Assembly (NCBI GenBank): GCA_037953745.1
Contig: JBAKBP010003099.1
Coordinates: 62,001 to 126,000 of the forward strand
Reading direction: 5' to 3'
Source of the DNA: Lithodes maja
Lineage: Eukaryota > Arthropoda > Malacostraca > Decapoda > Lithodidae
DNA: 64,000 bases
The notes under the pieces are model-generated. The model was not told the DNA's origin, ran no database searches, and saw only the letters and a program-made list of their open reading frames with translations. Made by a program: the position numbers and the translations under genes. Of this stretch, positions 1 to 11,987 are shown in pieces; position 1 is the first letter of the stretch; each line of letters opens with the position of its first letter.

Positions 1-1536
1 AACTAAATGTGGAGCAATAACCAAAATGTTTTGAGGTTAGCTGTGGGTTAAAATAACATACAAGTGACCCTAACATAAAAGTGGATTTGATAGGAGTATT
101 CAAAGAGACCTATCATGTTGTACCAAGATGATTTTCTATCACAAAATGCAGATATGTTTGACCATCCACTGAAAAAATTGTCTTTAAATTTGGATGAATT
201 TTTGACAAGTACAGTACAGTATTTTGGAGGTAAGGGGTCTCAAAACAAGCTCCAAAGACACTGGCTTTTACAACAGTCCAGGGATCAACATTGGTCCAAG
301 TTCCATTTAACAAAAAATATAATACTGTACTGTAATAATAATACAGTAATCATAATTAAAAAAACAAAAAAAAATACAGAAAATATAAATAAATAATATT
401 ATATTTAATTAAATTTAAATATATATACATAATCTGTACACATATTCTTTCATAGTATAAGTTAAACTATTTTGGCTACACTATCAAATCCCTTTTAATG
501 ATTACTAAGTAGTTTGGAGACGTTTCTGTCATGGCCATCCTCTAGTGGGGGTTTCCCAGGGGGAAACAAGGCGTCGGAGATGATGATGATGATGATGATT
601 ACTAATAAATGCAAATCTGGCCTCTTCAGTCTAATAAAATAATTTGTAATAAATAATTAAAACTTAAAATAAAATAAAAGAACTTCTCTATTTAGTTGTA
701 TAAGTTTTAAGATGATTAAAGTAAAGTAGGCTGCACTTAAATCTGTATATTTAATTTTTTTCATATGACAATTTACCCTGCAGATTGTAATGCATTACTG
801 TGACTGAAGCTCAACGATCCTTGGGTCTATTGTCAGTTGGTTATCCAGGGTACCTAAGATTAGGATATTACTCCAAGATGTAAAATATGGCATCCATGAT
901 GCATACAAAATAGTCTTTGCTTTTTCCTTCTTTTAGCTGTATATTGTGGACATAGTGTCCATCTTAAACATGCAGCTAGGTGGGGCTGGCCATCATCCAT
1001 TCTCTTGATGCTAGGTTGCCATGTACACTGTGTCAGCTACAGCTCTACATATTATAGCAACCAGTTTTCAGCACTCCTGGAAGTAAAAAGTCCAGGCCTT
1101 GGTCAATAACAATACACAGTATTGTAGAAGAAAAATGTTGTGAGTGTCAATAGCATCAGGATGCATATCAGCTGTATATCAATAATAAAATAATGCTCCA
1201 AATCTGCCTCTTGCCAGTTCCGGAAAACCCAAGTTATGACTCATCTCTTGTTAAGAGTTACTATAAGATATAAAGTATTGATACCCAAGCTTGCAGTAGT
1301 GATGAACCACAACGGTGAAGGTGCAGCCTCTTGATGTAACCAAGTAACAAGTTACTATAGACAAGCATGGATGAAACTTTTAAATAAAGTTGACACTGCT
1401 TTTTACTCCACAATACATTTAACTGCTTTCTTGGTCACCACTCGCTGTTGCATAACTAAGGTAAAAGAGAAATCATCAATGTTAATGTAATTACATATAG
1501 TATATAATTATATACCATACAGTACTGTATATATAT
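1..1536. other. AT-rich stretch without a recognisable gene
   Basis: I recognise no gene here. A 93-codon open frame at 115-396 on the plus strand has a low-complexity, lysine/asparagine-rich end and no family motif, so I do not call it. A short GAT microsatellite lies at about 579-599. TACAGTA/TACTGTA heptamers occur at 210-221 (doubled), 323-334 (doubled), 342-348 and 1518-1529; see the findings on excision scars. Confidence 0.6.
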
Positions 1537-1707
1537 TGTACACTCAACCAAAAAAACAATCTTTACACTAACGCTCTAAACACTCTGGAAGTGGGTCGAA
1601 ATCTTATGATAATACCTCACAGACGTATGTTTCACCCGATTCATTCCGTTCACACTAGATTATTTACAGCTCAACAGTGTAAAGATTGTTTTTTGGTCGA
1701 ATGTACA
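1537..1707. mobile_element. Small TIR element (MITE), about 170 bp
   Basis: The two ends are inverted repeats of about 30 bp: the left arm at 1537-1569 contains aacaatctttacact, and its complement agtgtaaagattgtt is at 1676-1690. The outer edges read TGTACA on both sides, which fits a TA target as used by Tc1/mariner-type elements. There is no coding capacity. Family assignment is inference. Confidence 0.65.
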
Positions 1708-1935
1708 TAAGGAAAAAAATCTCTCTTTCAAACTTTGGTCTTCCAGAAACCCATAATTTTCAAACTTTCGCACAAAGTCCAAGAAAGTATAAGTCTCAAA
1801 GACTTGTGTTTCACATTTCTAGAAATTTTGCATTTTCAGACTGAATCTTTCCCAATTAGTCTGAAAGAGAAAGATTTTTTGTATACAATATAATTATGCA
1901 TTGCATTATATTGAGATGGATACAAATTTCTTTAA

Positions 1936-2863
1936 CCCTTCCTGCCCGGGCAGCATTTCAAAATGCCGCAAATTGCGAAAGCCAGGAGCACGGGTGGCAT
2001 TTTAAAATCTGCATGCTTGAAAGCGTCCTTAACCCTTCCCGCCCGGGCAGCATTTTAAAATGACGCACCTTGCGAAGGCACGGAGCCCGGGTGTCCTTTT
2101 CAAATTCGTAAGCTTGAAATCCCCGCGGCGAAACGTTTGTTTACAAAGCCGATCGGAGCGACGCCAAGCCTCAGCAAGAAGTCCGACCGTGTCCGACATT
2201 GCTAGTTAGAGCGGAAATTAGTGTTTCTTAAGTGTCCGATATTACTAAATCCGCGGAAAAATTCTCTCCACGGAAATCATCACACTTGAACCAGTTGACC
2301 TAGAGAGCTCTACTCAATGCCAGTCTACAGATACAAGTAAGGGCTACATTTTAAGATTTTTGTGAATTATCTAGCAGTTAAAATAACAAAAATAGGCCTA
2401 TGTTTACATACAACGTTTTTTGGCCAGATCGCCCAGATAGGCCTATTGACCTCTATAAATGCTGCTCGGGGAGGAAGGGTTAAGCGTGCTTTGAAAGCCG
2501 CGCGGCGAATCGTTTGTAAACAAAGTCGATCGGAGCGCCACCAAGCCTCAACAAGAAGAAGTCCGACCTTGTCCGCCATTGCCAGTTATAGCGAAAATTA
2601 GTCTTCCAAAGTGTCCGATATGGATAAATCCGCAGAAAAACTCTCTCCACGGAAATCGTCATCACACCTGAACCAGTTGACCGAGAGAGCTCTACTCAAT
2701 GCCAGTCTACAGATACAAGCAGGGGCTACATATTGAGATTGGTCTGAATTCTCTAGCTATTAAATTAACAAAAATAGGCCTATGTTTACATACGTTTTTT
2801 TTTTTGGCCAGATCGCCCAGGTAAGACTGTCAACATTTAGAAATGCTGCTCGGGCAAGAAGGG
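1936..2863 (+). mobile_element. TTAA element family A, outer copy (interrupted)
   Basis: This non-autonomous piggyBac-type element is bounded by TTAA at 1932-1935 and 2864-2867. Its ends are inverted: it starts cccttcctgcccgggcag and its right end ends in gggcaagaaggg. It is split at 2029-2483 by a second copy of the same family, also at TTAA. Internal sequence (the stretch agagctctactcaatgcc near 2684) matches the corresponding part of family B elements elsewhere in the window, so A and B are related. No transposase is encoded. Confidence 0.8.
2033..2479 (+). mobile_element. TTAA element family A, inner copy
   Basis: This copy is inserted in the outer family A element and flanked by TTAA at 2029-2032 and 2480-2483. 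Start (cccttcccgcccgggcag) and end (ggggaggaaggg) are imperfect inverted repeats. It is about 447 bp and non-coding. Same-family nesting at TTAA is the hallmark of piggyBac target choice. Confidence 0.8.
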
Positions 2864-2907
2864 TTAAGGAGACGGATATGGAGAGATGTCAACAAACTCC
2901 CGAGGTA

Positions 2908-3038
2908 TTAGGTAACGTCGCTCATCTGCGTGTCTTTGGCCTTGGATTCTGTGATGGGTACTGTTACCAAAATTAGGTAATGTCGCTCATCTGCGTGTCT
3001 TTGGCCTTGGATTCTGTGACGGGTACAGTTACCAAAAT
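2908..3038. repeat. Tandem duplication, 2 x 65 bp
   Basis: Two adjacent copies of a 65-bp unit starting ttaggtaacgtcgctcatct at 2908 and 2973, with only a few substitutions. No coding meaning is seen. Just downstream, 3040-3590 holds no recognisable gene. Confidence 0.85.
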
Positions 3039-3589
3039 TTACCTCCCAAGCTGGAACTTTCCAAAAAATCAACTTACTTCAGGTTCCTATTTACTACTAG
3101 GTGAACAGAGGCAAAAGATGAGAGGAGACTGTTTATGCATCTCGATCTGTACAGGAAACAAACACGGGAAACATTCGGATGTAAGCTGAATATGCTAGCT
3201 ATAGCATCGCAAGTCACTCTTTAATTCTCCCGCTTCAGGCTTAATGCATGAATAAAGCAATGACAACTTTTTCCGGTTCAAGTTACGGCTTGAGCGGGCG
3301 AGCGTATGTGTGTACAGTATGTGCGCCTGCAGGTCAGGCGATCAATATTCACTCTGCGTAGATGTGTAAGTGTATTTGTGTCCATGTCATGCCCAGGAGT
3401 TAGGCGAGACATACTCAAGTCACACACTGACAAAGGAAGGCGGCGCATTGATGCATGTCGCGTAATAGGGAGGGAGTGGGGGAGAGTACGAATAGGCTGG
3501 GGGGGGGAGCTAGAGCCTAGTTCATCACTAAGTCGATAGGCTTTGCAAAAATTTTGATTGCATGGTGCGAAACATTATTTTTATTATAT

Positions 3590-4470
3590 AAATATTAGTG
3601 TCTTCCTATGCAGATGACACATAGCTAAGTATGATAGTAAACAAACAGCAAGACACGGGCCGGATGCAGGCAGACATAAATGTGATGATCCAGTGGACCA
3701 GGGAAAACAACAAGTTTAATAAAAGAAAAAAATTCCATTAATACGATACAGAGATCATAATGTCGGTAAAGAGAACACAAAGTACGTAACAGAATCCAAC
3801 CACATTATAGAATGTAAAGACAGTGTGAAGGACCATAGGGTGTTAATGTCTGAAAATATGGGATTCAAAGAAAATTCTATCTATCTATCTATATGCTCAG
3901 GCCCAATCCCCATTTTGGGGGTAGCCGAATCAAGACAGAGCAAGAAAATTACCAGGTCAAAGTTGCAGCAGCGAAATGGCTAACAGGTTGGATTCTACAT
4001 AAATTTATAACACGCAGTGATTTGCCTATTAAACCGCTATTCAAATCCCTGGTGCTACCGCGGCTAGATTACTGTAACGTATTAACATCCTCATACAAAG
4101 CATATAAAATAAAGTATTTTGAGTGTACAAAACAACTTCACCACACACAAACTCAGTAAAACAGCTACACTATTGGGAGCGTTTAAAATCACTGAAGCTG
4201 CACTCGTTGAAGCATAGAAGGGAATGTTACTTAATAATATACAAATGGAAAATCACAGAGGGTTTAGTACCAAACCTACAAACCCTGAGTCATGAAGTGC
4301 AGTGATTTTTATATACGATAGTCCTGAAGTTCAATGACAGGAGAGGCTGGGAATGCGATCTCCCCCGGATGAAAAAGTAGGGTGCTATTGCCTCGCTGCG
4401 AGACGGTTGGTTATCACATAGAGGACCGCGTCTCTTCAACAAAATCCTAAGACGAGGAACCCTGAATCCT
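3590..4470 (+). pseudogene. CR1-like LINE fragment, reverse transcriptase C-terminal part
   Basis: Broken plus-strand frames encode the region just after the catalytic YADD box of a non-LTR reverse transcriptase. About 3608-3620 still reads as a degraded ADDT. The stretch at 3920-4300 contains VLPRLDYCN and YWERLKSLKLHSLKHRRE, typical of the thumb/C-terminal region of CR1-group elements. It resembles the better preserved minus-strand LINE at 62810-63598. Several frameshifts and a (CTAT)n stretch near 3878 interrupt it. It is a dead fragment; clade assignment is by motif only. Confidence 0.7.
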
Positions 4471-4499
4471 TATGAATGCTCGAGTTTCGGCATTTTCGA

Positions 4500-5470
4500 A
4501 TATGTATTTACCTAATTGTATTTACCTAATTGTAGTTTACAGGAGTTGAGCTAAGCTCGTGTTGTCCCGTCTCTCAGTCTACTTTTATCCAATTTTTTCT
4601 TGAAAATATGGATGTTCCTTGCCCCTACCACCTCCTCCTCCAGCCCATTCCATTTGTCAATACATCTATAGGGGAAGCTAAACTTCCTGATATCATTCTT
4701 GCAGGTAGGTCTTTTTACTTTGTAGCTGTGGCCTCTAGTTATTCCTGTATCCATAATTAATATATCCTCCCTATCCAGCCCCTCCAGCCCTTGGGTGCAT
4801 TTGTATATCATTATCATGTCTCCCCTCTCTCTCCTCTCTTTTAGACTCGGTAGATTTAATTTGTCTAGCCTCCCTTCATATGGCAGTTCTCTGAGACTTG
4901 GAACCAATCTAGTAACTGCTCTCTGGATTCTTTCTAACTTGTGAATATGCTTCTTTAGATGCGGGGACCACACCACTGCTGCATACTCCAATCTTGGTCT
5001 AATCATACTTTTTATAATTTTCGCTACCATGGTCTCATCCAAGTAGTTCAGAGCAACTTTCACATTCCGCTAAAGAGCTTGTTAATATGTTTCTCTGGCG
5101 ACAAGTTATCTTGTATAATCAACCCTAAATCCTTTTCTTTTTCGGCCTTGCTAATTATATTATCTCCCATCCTGTACTCCCAATTCGGTCTATTCACACT
5201 TCTTCCCATATTTAACACATGGCATTTACTTATATTAAATTTCATTTTCCACTTAGTGCTCCATTCGTATATTTTATCTAAATCCCCTTGCAGCTCCTCA
5301 CAACTACTTTTATTTGTTATTTGTCTCATAATTTTTACGTCATCTGCAAACATTGACATGTAGGAGTTTATGCCTATCGGCAGGTCATTCACGTACATAA
5401 GGAACATGAGAGGTGCCAACACATATCCCTGCGGCACACCACTCTCAACTTTGCATACATATCTCTGCAC
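4500..5470 (-). pseudogene. CR1/Jockey-like LINE fragment, RT palm to C terminus
   Basis: Two minus-strand frames (5470-5060, then 5063-4551) together encode the second half of a non-LTR reverse transcriptase. SGVPQGYVLAPLMFLMYVNDL is RT motif B; MFADDVKI is the catalytic motif C with its DD pair; DLGLIIQDNLSPEKHI follows; IRPRLEYAAVVWSPH and LKERRERGDMIMIYK mark the C-terminal region. The frames are offset by a small indel near 5063. The element is 5' truncated and ends at 4500-4550 with a short repeated tail (tatttacctaattg twice), as in CR1-type 3' ends. Confidence 0.8.
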
Positions 5471-6539
5471 TTAAATGGCTTAACTTAGGATATATATATA
5501 TATATATACAGTATATACTGTATATCAGAGGCTGTAATAAACTTTATCTTGCGAATGGTGAAGACTAGAACAATGTACAACGTGGTTCTCATTCGAGGTA
5601 GAAAAAGAAATAGTTTGTTTGGTCTCGTGACCTAAACTTGTTCAAATGTGCGGCCTCCATACCTGCACCTACGGCTAAAGCTTGTTTACACTTGTTCAAC
5701 TATTGATGATTGATTATGGATTATTATTGATTATAGAGATTATTGATTATGATTTATTTCACCATTATAACCAGTCTAAGTCACAGTCCAATGCTTTCAT
5801 GCATCGATTCGAGCTGCAGAAAATCATCAACCGCTTGCTTTGGGCTGTGACGAAAGCATGAGTTAGCTGACTGACTGTGTGCTTGTTGTTGGGCATTTTG
5901 CGGACTGCCTGCCTAAACAACAAAACTTTCTTGCATGCAGTTTTAAGTGGTTTTAAGCTATGTAAAATCCATTTGGCTTCACGAAGGATATCCATGCCCC
6001 ACGGTGAAAACTCGATATGCCCCGAAAGCCATCTGGGCTACGAAGGTTAAACTTGTGTGTATGTATGTATTTATGTGCATAACAAAATCACTACGAGTAC
6101 AGTAATACAAATCAGATAACATTTGTCATTTCAAATTCAAATTGAACATGTTGTATATATTATAAGTAAACCCCCCCCTAACTCGGACTCTTTTTAGTCG
6201 GAAACCCACACTTCTCGGAATGGCATCGGCCTCTCGGAAATGTCCCTGTATATCTCGGAAATTTCCGACTTGGACGGGATTTGTGTCCGGTTTACAATGT
6301 TCTCTCACTCGGTTTTAAGTTATTTTAGGATGAATTGAAGCCTGTGCCTTTTAATTATTGTGTTAATATTAATTACTATATACTGTACTGTCCCTGAAAA
6401 CATAATAAGGTTTGTATTTGTCATTAATATGATGAATTTCACATGACAAAAACAAACAAAAATTATCTCAATTTTTTCTACTAATTCGGAATTTTCCCTC
6501 TCTTAATTATTATGTTTTCTCCACTAACCAACTTTACTC
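5471..6539. other. Gene-free stretch with TA-rich DNA and a possible pogo-like end
   Basis: At 5491-5525 there is a TA microsatellite with embedded TACAGTA and TACTGTA. A 76-codon minus-strand frame at 5765-5995 has no motif I recognise and I do not call it a gene. Near 6165-6290 repeated cggaa and ctcgg words, together with gcgagggtttagtgta at 8900-8915, could be the two ends of a pogo-like element later filled by other insertions. That is weak inference. Confidence 0.4.
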
Positions 6540-7110
6540 CTAAACTCGATTAATGAAATTAACAAACACATGTGGCAGTCCGGGGATTCGAACCCAGGAC
6601 GCTCACACCGAAAATCAACACACTTATGCATTGCACCACGAAGACAGTTAAAGAATGTTGCACAAGCCTACGATTTATTATGCAATTTTGAATCCTGCAT
6701 ACCAATCTCAGCATGTACAACCATTCCAACTGCGCTATCGGAGTCTATGCATATATGTGAATGGAAATAGTAATTAATGGGGCACTTAACCCTAAGGAAG
6801 GCCTCTCAATAAAACTACTACTGAACCAGAATTAATTATTAAGTTTTCTCCACTAACCAAATTTACTCCTAAACTCGATTAATGAAATTAACAAACACAT
6901 GTGGTAGTCCGGGGATTCGAACCCAGGACGCTCACACCGAAAATCAACACATTTATGCATTGCACCACGAAGACAGTTAAAGAATGTTGCACAAGCCTAA
7001 GATTTAGTATGCAGTTTCGAATCCTGCATACCAATCTTAGCATGTACAGTACCACCATTCCAACTGCACTATCGGAGGCTATGCATGTATGTGAATGGAA
7101 ATAGTAATTA

Positions 7111-7866
7111 ATCTTACAGTTTCTTACAGTAGATCCTCTGGAAAAAGGCAAACTAGGCCTGTGTATCCAGCTCAGTACCAGTACTTGCACTGCTGCGGTC
7201 GTTCACTGTGTTGGCGGCGGCGGTAGCAGACGCAACATATTTACTATTCTGTATTTTTGCTTTATAATCAAACTTCAAATCTTGTCTTCCCCATGCTTTA
7301 TCAAGATCACTTTCAAACTCCCTTATTGATTCGGAATAGACTACATACTGGGGCAGTGCGTTCCACTCATTTACCACTCTATCACAAAATGAGTTCTTTG
7401 CCTTCTCAAGCCTATTTCTTTCTTTGTAAATTTTCTTGGAGTGTCCTCTCGTTCTTGTTCCCTCCCGCATCAAGAAGATACCTTCACACACATCCTCATC
7501 ATACTTTCCTGACACTGTCTTAAAAGTCTCTATCATATCCCCTCTCTTTCTACTATAGGCCAGTGTCGGAAGCCCCAGTGTCCTCAACCTCTGCTCATAA
7601 CCCGCGTTCTTCAACGTTGGTATTAGCTTGCTATCTCTCCTCTGCACTTTCCTCCACTGCTTCTATATCCTTTACCATATATGGAGCCCACACCTGGTTC
7701 TCATATTCCAGGTGCGGCCTAACCAGCGCTGTATAGATTCCTGAAGATTTCTTCGTCAAGTGACACAAATGTTCTTATGAGCCCTACAATTCTATTGGCT
7801 TTGTTTATCTTTTCCGCTGAATGTTCTGAGAAATTTAACTTATTGTCTATCACTACTCCTATATTA
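7111..7866 (-). pseudogene. CR1-like LINE fragment inserted in the SINE array
   Basis: Minus-strand frames at 7949-7719 and 7647-7153 encode the end of a non-LTR reverse transcriptase: INIGVVIDNKLNFSEHS (the DLGV-type box), IYTALVRPHLEYENQ-like sequence readable through the break at 7650-7720, then KRGDMIETFKTVSGKYDED and NEWNALPQYVV. It sits exactly inside one tandem unit: the unit reads agtaattaat before it and attaatggggcac after it. The uninterrupted sequence is present at about 6768-6785, so attaat is a likely target duplication. It is 5' truncated and frameshifted. Confidence 0.75.
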
Positions 7867-8278
7867 ATGGGGCACTTAATCCTAAGGAAGGCCTCTCGAT
7901 AAACTACTACTGAACCAGAATTAATTATTATGTTTTCTCCACTAACCAACTTTACTCCTAAACTCGATTAATGAAATTAACAAATACATGTGGCAGTCCG
8001 GGGATTCGAACCCAGGACGCTCACACCGAAAATCAACACACTTATGCATTGCACCACGAAGACGGTTAAAGAATGTTGCACAAGCCTATGTTTTATTATG
8101 CAGTTTCGAATCCTGCATACCAATCTTAGCATGTACAAACATTCCAACTGCGCTATCGGAGGCTATGCATATATGTGAATGAAAATAGTAATTAATGGGG
8201 CACTTAACCCTAAGAAAGGCCTCTCAATAAACTACTACTGAACCTACACTAACCAACTTTACTCCTAAACTCGATTAA

Positions 8279-8758
8279 CCCTCTGTTCCCGGAAAGGCTC
8301 TTGAACGCCCATAAAAAAGCATACACGAGCTACCCGGAAGGGCTCTTAAACACCCATGAGGTCAAAGCCTGTTAGCTTGGTGTGCGAGGCGTCGGTCCGA
8401 CGCATGTAAACAACAGCCGGCTGGACCGACGCCCCGCATCTCCGGCCACATGAAGGAGAGCGTCGCTTGTTCGTGTGTGCCTGTATGTTGTTGTTAAGTA
8501 TCGAAAAGTAGTGTAAAGTGGCTGTTTTTGCCATAAAGTTATCTCCAATGAAATCATCATCACAACTCAACCAGTTGACTTAGAGAGCTCTACTTAACGC
8601 CATTCTACAGGTAAATAACACAGCTACGCTTGGGGATGTGTGGGAATGCGGGAAGTAGTCAGAATAACAAATATACGGTAGCCTAGCCTAGACGTTTTTC
8701 GGCCAAAACACCCGGGTTTCGGGGAATATTTATGTAATGCGTAGCCGGGGCTGGAGGG
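8279..8758 (+). mobile_element. TTAA element family B, copy B1
   Basis: This 480-bp non-autonomous piggyBac-type element is flanked by TTAA at 8275-8278 and 8759-8762. The left end carries two copies of a subterminal repeat around cccggaagggctcttaaac (8289 and 8333). The right end is cgtagccggggctggaggg. It lies in a TTAA of the 329-bp tandem unit; the empty site is visible at 6549-6553 in another unit. Both ends match the coding element at 14506-18960, so it is its internally deleted relative. Confidence 0.88.
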
Positions 8759-9167
8759 TTAAAGAAATTAACAAACACATGTGGCAGCCCGGGGATTCAA
8801 ACCCAGAACGCTCACACCAAAAATCAACACACATTCGGATATAAGTCGGACTTCGGACATCTCGGAAAAGGTCTCCCCCCAATTAGTCCAAGATAGCGAG
8901 GGTTTAGTGTATTAGACTTGTTAAGATCTTACAGAAGTTACAGTACTGCACTGGATATATACTGTACTAGAAAATTCTAATAAAATCAAAAATGGGTTAC
9001 CAAATCCATGAATTATGGTTGTCAAGTTTCAGCTCCAAATTAAACATTTTATGGTGATCTTCCGATTGGAAATAGTGTACTCATACGGCACCCATATTTT
9101 GGCTCAGTTAAAGAGCATAGCTCATGAAATATCCCTTTTTATTTTACCACTGGCTAAAGCATGTTAA

Positions 9168-9620
9168 CCCTTAACCATCGGCGCGCAACATATGTCGAGT
9201 TAAAGAAAACGTGCCCATATGCGGGCCTCGACAGATGTCGAGTGCAATTTTGAGCACGAATGTGCTCTGAGAGAGAGCTGAGCGGTGCGAGGAGCATAGA
9301 TTCCCGCCTGACCGCTCGCCACCACCGCCGTGGGTCGACTGAAATTTATTACACCCTCCTCCACCCTCTCTCACTCGCTACACAGGGAATTATGTAAGGA
9401 AATTACCTTATTTTAGGGTTTTTGGACTCGTGTTGCAAGAGAACCAGTGGTCGTAGAAGGATGGTTCGGGTGTCATTGGAAAGTTCTGTTTACGCCCTTT
9501 CAGGGATAGATACTTGTGTTACGCTCTGGGTCTTGTTTATGCATGAAAAAGAGCACGGTTAGGGTAAAATTACCCGCATGGCGGGTAATAGAAGTTACCG
9601 ACCCACCCGCTCGTAACGTG
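9168..9620. mobile_element. TTAA element family C, copy 1
   Basis: It is bounded by TTAA at 9164-9167 and 9621-9624. The left end ccttaaccatcggcgcgc resembles the ends of other C copies (compare rc of gccgccaataaggggttaa at 11440-11458). The inside (ttgcaagagaaccagtggtc near 9433) recurs in inverted orientation at 14280-14300 in another copy. It is non-coding. Flanks on both sides read aaagcatg-TTAA / TTAA-agcatg, a small local repetition. Confidence 0.72.
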
Positions 9621-9624
9621 TTAA

Positions 9625-10205
9625 AGCATGATTGATACTGCACAATTGTCTTGGTTTGCCATAAATTGTTATCTAAAATAGTAAACAAAGCCATGTAAGA
9701 TATTTTAAGCTTAGAAAGTTGATGGCAATCCCTGTCACCTCTCTTGTTGTAGTGATAAAGGAATTATATGCAAAATTTTAATGTTTTGATAATGCCTTTA
9801 TCAAGGTTACCCTGATATATTTCATACATGATGATGTAATGTGAAGGCAGTACAGGTACAGTATTTGATATTTGTATCACATGAGTGTATAAATTTGTCT
9901 ATCTTTAAATATCTATCAATATAATTATTCATATTTTGGTCTCGTTAATCATAAAAATATATGTACTGTATTGGCAGCTCAATACATATGGCAACATTAG
10001 TCGTACCCGCTCTAACGGTAAAAATGGTACCATTGTAAAATAGTGTACGGCCAATGTATCAAAATAGTCCATCTTCATTTTCACTTTCACAGTGCATTAT
10101 TCAATTTCTTGCCATTATTTCTCCACTTTATTGTTAAGCTTATGCTGCTCATACAATTACTCATACCTCTCTTTAAATATCTGTCATCTCTTTTAACTGC
10201 TTTCA
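9625..10205. other. AT-rich stretch, no gene seen
   Basis: No coding motif or structured repeat is visible. TACAGTA/TACTGTA heptamers occur near 9859 and 9964. Confidence 0.6.
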
Positions 10206-10209
10206 CAGC

Positions 10210-10794
10210 ATGGAGTACTTAACAGAGATCTATCTATCTATCTATCTATTGCCCGACGCCGTGATCCCCGAAGGGGTGGCCACGAACGAACCGCCCCCAT
10301 GCACCTCTGTCCCCAGTCAGTCGACGCCCCTCCTCCCAACCAGCACCGCCTTCATTCATGTAGTTCCTCACTCCATCCTTCCACCTCATATTCGGTCTAC
10401 CTCTCCCCCTCTGTCCCTCCACCTCGCTCTCGTACACCCTCTTAGTCATTCTCTCGCTTTCCATACGTTCCATATGGCCGAACCATCTCAAGTTGTTCCT
10501 TTTCACACTTTCCAGCACATCTACCTCCACACCACACCTCCTTCTTACTTCCTCATTAGTCTGTCTATCCCTCCATGTAACTCCGCACGCACTCCTTAAG
10601 TAATTCATTTCCACTGCTCTCACTCTTGGTCTGAGTCTCTCAACCAACGTCCATGCTTCGCTTCCGTAAGTCAGTGTCGGGATTACCACACTGTCATGCA
10701 AGGACTTCTTCACTTCCATACTGACCACCCTATTTCTTGTTACTGCTTTTAGCGTTCCTACAACAGAGATACTGAGAATCAAAATGGTGGCCAT
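10210..10794 (-). pseudogene. RTE-like LINE, C-terminal end with (TAGA)n tail
   Basis: An open minus-strand frame (10794-10249) encodes the last part of a non-LTR retrotransposon protein. PTLTYGSEAWTL, NNLRWFGHMERM and GRGRPNMRWKDGV are the hallmark end motifs of RTE-type (BovB-like) polymerases. Translation ends close to a (TAGA)n/(TCTA)n tail at 10232-10250, which serves as the 3' terminus. The endonuclease and RT catalytic part are absent (5' truncation). A second, more damaged copy of the same 3' end is at 19160-19260. Confidence 0.8.
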
Positions 10795-11033
10795 TGACCT
10801 GACTCCTGAAACTCTTTAACCGATTGTGTTATTCTATGGGTACCACCAATGCCTCTCTATACGTCACGACGGTTCGGAAATGCCTCTCACCACCAAACAC
10901 TATTTTCAAATACTCTACTGTATTTATATTTATAAGAAACTTGGACTGTATTATTATTGCACATAGTAGGTATATTGTACAATACAGTAACATTTATGAT
11001 AATGAGGGTGACCTCGTGAGCTATGCCCTTTAA

Positions 11034-11454
11034 CCCTTGTCTAGTGGGGTGTTTTGGGCTCATTTGGCATATTCAGGCCCTCCTGCATGATAAATCAAGC
11101 ATCTGCATGAAAAAAAAATTATTTAGCAAAAAACTAGGCACTAAAAGCTTCAAAATGAGACCAGAACGAGCTACGTAGCACTCGTGGTTCTCTTGCAGTG
11201 ATGCCACGAACATGGGAGTTTAGCATATATCGGTATATTTTTCCCAGCTATGCTCACTACTGGCTACACTGCCGGCCTCTCGAGAACACAGGGAACATGA
11301 GTTAATGGGCGGCGGTAAGCCCTGGGAGTCGGCTGTCTGGCCCGCTGTGCTCCTGGCCATTTGCACTCGGTTTTAACCCTTTAAAAGCCTTAATAATGCT
11401 CCTAACTTGCTGCAAATTGGTGCACGACTTAAGTCGAGCGCCGCCAATAAGGGG
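11034..11454. mobile_element. TTAA element family C, copy 2
   Basis: It is flanked by TTAA at 11030-11033 and 11455-11458 and is about 421 bp. Start ccttgtctagtggggtgttt and end gccgccaataagggg. It aligns over its length with the copy at 30377-30796 (shared atgataaatcaagcatctgc). Non-coding. Confidence 0.75.
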
Positions 11455-11513
11455 TTAAGGCAATAAATTAACCCAGGAACTGCGACGTTGCTTCGAAAAG
11501 GCACGGTATTTAA

Positions 11514-11983
11514 CCCATCAGACCCGGTTGGGCTCTGAGGCACCCATAAGAAACGCGGCCCGCGGACCCCGGAAGGGCTCTGGAGGCTCCGGCAGCTTGA
11601 AAGCCTGTAAGCTTGTTTTGAAAGCCGTCCGTCCGACGCATATAAACACAGCCGGTATGCCCGACGCCGCGCACCTCCGAACAAAAGGAGAGGCGTCGTT
11701 TGTTTGTGTGTGACTGTATGTCGTTGTTTTAGTAGTGAAAAGTGGCTCATATGGCTGACATCGCCACAAAGTTCTCTCCACGGAAATCGCCATTACAACT
11801 GAACCAGTTGACTTAGAGAGCTCTACTCAACGCCATTCTACAGATACGAAACACATCTACGCTTGGGCATGCGCGGGAATACGGAAGCAGTCAAAATAAC
11901 AAAGATACGGTAGCCTAGGCGAGACGTTTTCTCAGCCAAATCCCCCGGGAATATTTATAGAATACATAGCCGAGGCTGGAGGG
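11514..11983 (+). mobile_element. TTAA element family B, copy B5
   Basis: TTAA at 11510-11513 and 11984-11987. The left end has the paired subterminal repeat (cccggttgggctctg, then cccggaagggctctgg); the right end is catagccgaggctggaggg. It is diverged from the other B copies and so probably older. It abuts the next element directly, sharing one TTAA. Confidence 0.82.
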
Positions 11984-11987
11984 TTAA

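Larger units (their letters stand above)
6500..8835 (-). repeat. Tandem array of about 329-bp tRNA-headed SINE-like units, interrupted
   Basis: Units start near 6571, 6900 and 7989, with a fourth partial unit at about 8763-8835. Each carries, on the minus strand, a tRNA-like stretch with an intact B box (ggttcgaatccccgg in reverse complement at 6572-6648, 6901-6976 and 7990-8064). The first two units are 329 bp apart. The third is displaced by a LINE inserted at 7111-7866, and the fourth is split by a TTAA element at 8279-8758. The tRNA-like part is a pol III promoter relic rather than a tRNA gene: there is no convincing acceptor stem. Confidence 0.75.

Noticed and set aside
115..396. Open frame of 93 codons near the left edge
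   Set aside because: Low-complexity, AT-rich, no motif, and no second copy to support it.
6572..8064. Three tRNA genes on the minus strand
   Set aside because: B boxes are good but stems are poor, and each lies in a 329-bp repeated unit; SINE heads fit better.
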